From NCBI GenBank assembly GCA_947561715.1, contig OX387200.1:684501-748500 (forward strand): a stretch of 64,000 nt of DNA, read 5' to 3'. The stretch is from Ascidia mentula (taxonomy: Eukaryota > Chordata > Ascidiacea > Phlebobranchia > Ascidiidae). Positions 58,339-64,000 of the stretch are shown here, piece after piece; the first letter of the stretch is position 1; the number at the start of each line of letters is the position of its first letter. The notes below the pieces were generated by a model. The model did no database searches and was not told the DNA's origin. It saw only the letters and a list, made by a program, of their open reading frames with translations. A program made the position numbers and the translations under genes.

Positions 58339-61300
58339 TCACGTTTTTTGTGTCATGCAAATTGGGGTTTCATAAACTGTGTCATCAGCGTTTCTGTGTG
58401 TGTTCATATACATAGGCGCATTACAAACTTTACTTGTATCTGCAAGTACGTTAACATATTCAGTTTTAATACAAGATTGATTCCTAGTGAAATCAACTGC
58501 ATCTGTATCTTCATACACATTTTCATCTTGCTGCAAATCCTTAATTTCCATTATTTCTTTTTCTGTGGTGCTTCCTGAAGAACAATTTTTTTGTAAATTT
58601 ATCTTTAAACACATTTGAACTTTTAAAACTGACCATAACAGTACTTACCACTTTTTCGGGTAAAGATGCCAATAAACACCACCAACAGAGCAGTCAAAAC
58701 CATACCAGCAGCAGATAATCCAACTATAAATGGCAGATTGACTTTTTCATTTATCTTTAATTGAAATACATTTATTCCAACAGGATTTGCCACTTGAAGA
58801 TCATAAACTCCTGCAGGTTCCTATACATTTTCAAAATATATTATACTTGGTTTGTAATCAGAACAAGTGAACACATTTCTACAACTTCATACTTTTACAA
58901 TAGACAAACTGTCCATGAACATTCAATATAATATTACATTTGTCATACACAATCACATGACCTCAAAAGTCAATGATAAAAGGAGGACACAGTTCAATAC
59001 CTTACTTACATTGATATGAATGCTGAATTTTTCACTATTTAATTTTGTCCAAGTTAGATTCTTTTTTTTCTCTGCAAAGTTGATCACACATTGGAAAGAA
59101 TTTGACAAATTTTACTACACTGTTGCAACATACCTGAACGTATTAATTTGACAGCGCCAGGTAGTGGGTTTGCCGCAATGAGAAGAGTACAGGATTGTTT
59201 TGCGAAACACTTTACTTCACCGATAATATACGGAGCATCTAAATACTTGCCTTTATTATTTCTATTATCTTAAAAAACTAAGGTTTACAATTTTGTTCTT
59301 ACATGTGACGATAAAGGTGTGGTTTTGGGACCAGCCCAAACTTGTATCTACTTGGGTATATTTTGAGTGAGCTCTGCAGGAAATTAATTGGTTGTTCATA
59401 TCTGGTTGAAGGGTAAAGGTCACATGTTCATTTGGATTCTGACAATGCAAGTTGAAAGGTTAAGACAAAAACCTAAATGCAAAATTATTGGTGTTCATAT
59501 AATAATTTTCTTTATGATATGTGTGGTAAATTCCCTTCACCCATTTGTCAAAAATGCTGTCATTTCCCCTTGAACCCTAAATCACTCTCAAGACATTGGA
59601 AAATTTTCTACTATTATTAAACATGATTGTATTATTTACATTGTCGACTTGTTTATCTCCAAGATGATACTTTTGCAAACTTGCCTGATGGATCACCAAG
59701 TGGTTTCCAATGAACAAAGTGTAGTTCACGACTGGTGGGAAAACAGGCTCCTCGACGTGACATTCAAATGTGATGTTCGCCGGTGCAATCCCATGATATT
59801 CACCAATTAGTACAGAATTTGAGCCTAAAATGAAGTAATTTGTATTCTTTTTGTAAACTGCTTCCGTATAAAATCCCAAATCTTAGCAAGAAGATCTTTG
59901 TTTTTACAGATATGTACATTTCCCCACTTAAATGTTTTGAAGATGTTTATCTATTCATAGAATATGTATTTATTACTACGTATATACCATTTACCAGGTT
60001 AACAGACATTGGGAAATCCACATCTGCAGGCTATTGTGGTTGTATTTAAAGATAAAATTATAAGTTAGTATTTTCTTTTAGTGAGCAATTTATGAATAAT
60101 TTTCTTCAAATTGCATAAATCTGATTTTTATAAGGAATACAATTCCATGACATACCAATCCAACATTCAACACTACGTTCTCCACTCCATGTAGCATCAT
60201 TGAGACAAGTTGTAGTTTCATTAGCTTTCGTTTCATTGTTGTAATATAACTGTCCTCTGTCACATTTATACACACCAGTTGCTTGGTAGGTAAAGTTTGT
60301 TGAAACAATTTTGGGTTTATCAATTTGTCTTGATTGTAAAAGTGTTCTTGGACATTCTGAAAAATGGGCATTTCAGCCAACAGTAGTTTTAAATATAAAG
60401 AGCTGCTGTAGGTAAAAAATTATTTTCACCACTGCCAGATTTAAAATGATTAAAACTTTGTACACATTTTTGTACATTTGTGAGGTGAAATTTTACTCAC
60501 CTTTGACAAAAATATTTATATTAAACCTGAATGAATGAATGTAACGACTTGGCACCTCCATGTACGAACACAGCAGAAAGGGATTTGCAGTGGTGTTAAG
60601 TGGTGTTAGAATAGTAAATGTAGTTTCCAATGTAGTGTCGTTGATCTCATAGCATGTTGTAGTGAATTGAGTTATATTTTGAGAAATGCATTTGAAATCA
60701 ATTGAATAATAAAACATAGCAGGGAAATTATTCCAATGCCATGCACAACTTGTAGTTCCATTTATTGGTTTGGTAATGATTGCTTTGATTGGAGGTGCAT
60801 TTCCACCGATAGCAATCACGCTATTGTTCCTTGGAGATTTTACGTAGATGAAAGATTCTAAACAGTAGGTGGTTAATTTTAAGCAGAAATTATGGAAACT
60901 AATACATTAAAAATTAGGTCAACTGACTAAATTCACAAACAGTTGCATTAAGACAGGACAATAAGAAATTTATAGTGACTATCTTATGACTTTATGCTTT
61001 TAATAATGGCATACTGTGGTATCATAGCATGAGGTTGCCGTTTTACAAATGAATTTAAGCAAAAATATTGATGATTATTTCAACGTAAAATTTAGGTCCG
61101 CAAATTAGCCTGAGAGAACAAAGTTGGTTTAAAATATCCAAACAACAAAAAATATGTAAATAAATTAATATGTTAACATGTGGTAAAAAATTTATAGGTT
61201 TGCAGGCTTGGCAGCCCAGGCATCGCAGTCTAGCTGGACCAACCCTAATGATCGCGATACGATAGCTGTGATCACCAAGCAAGGTAAAAACAAATATTTA

Positions 61301-61385
61301 ACTCACCTGCTGAATAACTAAAGATGAAAATACAGACAAATAACACCCAAGGATACCTTTGAACAAAGTACTGACCAGTATTCAT
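58339..61385 (-). CDS. CCP/Ig transmembrane receptor 10 (second subfamily)
   Basis: Nine exons: 61307-61385, 60501-60857, 60156-60356, 59685-59824, 59303-59438, 59134-59238, 59010-59071, 58649-58820, 58339-58574; 1488 nt, 495 aa. Signal peptide 1-26; N-terminal domain 27-145 in one exon with several Cys (SCAWHWNN, FKCISQN, TTCYEIN); CCP 146-212 (VYKCDRGQLYYNN, CLNDATWSGERSVECW); Ig-like 213-304 (FECHVEEP, ISCRAHSKYTQV); second Ig-like (SCTLLIAANPLP); TM GLSAAGMVLTALLVVFIGIF; tail with VYEDT, TEYVNV, PMYMNT and TVYETPI. It shares with receptor 9 the fused N-terminal exon and the GC donor (cag/gcaagt) after exon 4. It is the last gene of the cluster; a SINE piece lies in intron 1. Confidence 0.85.
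61170..61290 (-). repeat. SINE body fragment in intron 1 of receptor 10
   Basis: Read on the minus strand, gtccagctagactg ... ggctgccaagcctgc resembles the body of the SINE at 8051-8230 (gatctagctaggctgccaag). The tRNA-like head is not clear here. Confidence 0.45.
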
Positions 61386-64000
61386 TTAATTGTAAATAGT
61401 AATCACCCTAGTTGACAACAATGTGGTTGCACTGTAGAGTGCCAAATAAACTACTTCCTATGCAATGTTTCTCCGCAATTCAGGCCTTTAGACATATAAG
61501 TGTGTTAAGAGCAATAATGCAGAAGCCATGGGGATTTTAGCTAAAGTTACATCATCTAAAATCTGATATTAAAGACCACCATAAATGGTGTTTGCTGGAA
61601 CAGGGCTTCTCAATTTTTTTTGTTCTGCCACCAAAGAAGTTGCTATTTAGTTTGGTGACTGGTTAATACCTAAAAAAAGAAAAGTTGTGTTTGCCTCTGC
61701 AAAAGCCAACATGTTGCATGACAATAAACTTTTATTTGGTAACCCCTAATTTAGATCCCACACAGCTAAAGACTACAAAGTTCAAAGCTTTGGCTTCTAT
61801 ACCCGGGATGTGCAATAGGATTTTTCTAACCAAGCAAATAACAGCTGACCAAGCAAATAACAGCTGAACGAATGCAAGAAAGAGGACCTAGCACAACTGA
61901 ATTTGTTCTTTACTAGAGTGCCGGCACTATTTGCACTAAAGATTTCGACTGTTCGCTACATGTTGTGCATTGAGCTTGATGTGAATCAATCTAACATAAT
62001 TATTTTGTTATTTTTTAGCATTGCTATAGCGCCCTCTAATCTCGCAAATGTCGAACACCACAGGGGAATTACCTAATTTGAATTCAATTTTGTGAACATT
62101 TAATTTTTTTATGATGGGGTGCGGCAACTGCTACATCAAAATCGTATTTCGGCTTAATTGTAATATTGTAAACTGTTGGTGTAGTAAGACTTCTACAATT
62201 TTAAATAGTTTTTATAGTGGCTTCAATTAAACACCAAACTAAAAAAAATGGTGACTTAAATAAGACCATGGGCTAGCCTACAGTATATTATTACGAACAT
62301 CACGGCTGTTATTCAACACACATTCACCAGAACATAATTCGTGGAAGTTCATCATTGCAAATCGCAAAAGCACATTTAAACTCTTCTCCAAATAAGTCGA
62401 TACTAAACGAAAAGCGCAAACGAAACAATTGTGAATAGCGTGCAACTGTGACAGCGAAGATGGTAAATACTTTTGCTCCCAGTGGAATACAAAGGAAGTA
62501 TGCAGTGCCTGTTTTCCTTGCGCTGGTTCATTTCGTCTCGGTAGCATTTACTTTTGGAAACACCACCATTTCCATACAAACTTCACATATAAACCGTTAG
62601 ACGACGCCCAGGAGACGTTTTTGATCTCTGTTGCCGACATCGAGTATTGCAGCACTGGAGTCCATCCTAGCTTATCCATGCTGCGTACATCAGACCGGAG
62701 TCATTAAATTTGATATATGGCATTTGATAATTGAACAGAAATTTTTATTTTTATTGCGCGTTAATTGTCTAAATTTAATTTTTCGCGGACTCAGTTCAAC
62801 CAAAAGGAGTCTTTTTATATATTGGAATTTGTCATTAATATTTTTACACAGTAAAGCGTGACCAAAACACAACAGCTCTCGACCAAACCTATTTCAAGTT
62901 GTGGATCGTAGAATAAATTGGACTTCTAAAGCACTTTCAAAACGATTTCTCTATGGTTGAAATTATTTTAGTCTATGAATGAGAATTCAGCGAATTTCAA
63001 TAGAAAAACACGTTCCTGTTCGGACTGGCTTGTGCTGATTCTTCCGTTGCGTCTACTTTCACCGGCACCAAAGATTGGAATCTATTAAAAGAATGTCGGA
63101 CCAATATCGGATTTTGTTGGCGGTTGTAATACCTATTATTTAGCATTTCCTCAGCATTTTTAAACAAATATTTTACTTCCAACCTGCAATTTAAACATTG
63201 AATGGCGAAGCAAATGTAAAGGTACTGGTCAAATTACCGTTTTGACGCAGTAGAGCGATGCCATGTGTTAAGAATTCTTATATTAACGGAAAATTGTTTC
63301 AAGAAACAATCAAAGAAAAAATGTTTTGGTCTTGAAATAGATTGCAACTCGGCAGAAAGTCGTCACTGCGTATGACTCCGCACTGTGCGTAACTAAGTTT
63401 TTTTGGCTATAAATCTAGCCTTGTGGCTGGCAGGTATGAGGTAGCCTTGGGCACCTGCGTGTGTATAGACGTCTTAATGGAGGGTATATCACTGTGTTAG
63501 TTTGCATAATTTGGTTTATGCCAAATCCTTACTAATTAATTTCTTTTTGGATAGCGTAAACTGTTTACTTTTCTCTTGACTGCCTGTTGTTGCAGTCTGT
63601 CGTATGGTCATTCTAGTCTACTACTGCCCCTTGACAAATGTACTGCTTGCCTGCCTCGGCTGACATTAAGGCGAACTAAACAATTATAAATCAAGTCAAC
63701 TGCTATTCACAGCTTGCTTGAGAAGTCGGCATTTGGATTACCTCGACTCCAAGTTCGGGGAGTTTCATACAGCCACGGTTGCCATTTGGGATCCCGATAT
63801 ATGTCACTGATACGTGATCGCAGCAAGGAATCGCTGCCTAAAAAAGGACTTTCTTAACTCGGTGTTAGTACCTATTTAGGAACCATGCAAAACAGAAAAA
63901 ACAAATATTAAAGCAAAATTACAATATATACCAGGGAAACCCTTCCTATCCAGTTAATGTATGTCATGAGAAATGTAACAATAAAATATTTGATCTTTCA
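61386..64000. other. No supported gene; end of window
   Basis: Receptor 10 upstream sequence and beyond. A 19-bp unit is doubled at 61829-61866 (accaagcaaataacagctg). The minus-strand frame 62997-63182 could be a stray exon but matches nothing I know. GC-richer sequence at 63400-63850 may be a transposon remnant or part of a gene beyond the edge. Confidence 0.4.

Noticed and set aside
61685..63182. Small frames at 61685-61867, 62278-62547 and 62997-63182
   Set aside because: No family resemblance, no convincing splice context and composition like the surrounding DNA.
1..64000. CRISPR arrays, bacterial operons or ribosome binding sites
   Set aside because: The DNA is that of an intron-rich animal; the only regular repeats are zinc-finger units and transposon ends.

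Overview
The window reads as nuclear DNA of a tunicate, most likely a Ciona species. It is AT-rich, with short introns bounded by GT/AG, animal genes (METTL25B, UTP15, PRDM9), a Ty3/gypsy element carrying an env-like frame, tRNA-derived SINE pieces, and a cluster of CCP/Ig-type receptors that recalls the variable complement-receptor-like (vCRL1) and fester receptors described in ascidians. The species is an inference; nothing was searched.

Left part (1-31,650): one segmental block occurs three times. Each block holds, on the minus strand, a PRDM9 gene followed by the first two exons of METTL25B. Copy A (1-4,862) runs off the left edge. Copy B (from 9,864) is joined to the complete METTL25B gene (7,205-10,278). 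Copy C starts near 24,937. Copies B and C also carry a small receptor gene upstream of PRDM9 (21,999-23,096 and 29,763-30,853). I modelled all three PRDM9 genes through ten exons; every one keeps its frame (677, 649 and 649 residues) and has KRAB-like, SSXRD, zinc-knuckle, SET and C2H2 parts. Between A and B sit the 3' seven exons of UTP15 (plus strand, 5' end missing at the duplication edge), tail to tail with METTL25B. Copy B was split by a 6.45-kb gypsy element (14,524-20,976) with almost identical LTRs but damaged gag, pol (integrase core missing) and env.

Right part (31,990-61,400): eight receptor genes lie head to tail on the minus strand. Seven have signal peptide, N-terminal domain, one CCP/sushi domain, two Ig-like domains, a membrane segment and a tail with repeated Y-x-N motifs ending in a Y-E-x-P motif. 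The eighth (51,901-52,578) is a short form made by an in-frame fusion of the N-terminal exon to the membrane exon. With the two small receptors next to PRDM9 this makes ten receptor genes, all open from ATG to stop in my models. Two solo LTRs with 4-bp target duplications, a MITE-like inverted repeat and other insertions lie between or inside them. 61,400-64,000 shows no supportable gene.

What ties the window together is repeated local duplication: PRDM9, whose family sets meiotic recombination sites through a fast-changing zinc-finger array, is triplicated beside a receptor family that is itself duplicating, fusing exons and changing tails. Exon coordinates come from reading splice sites and frames by eye, not from transcripts.
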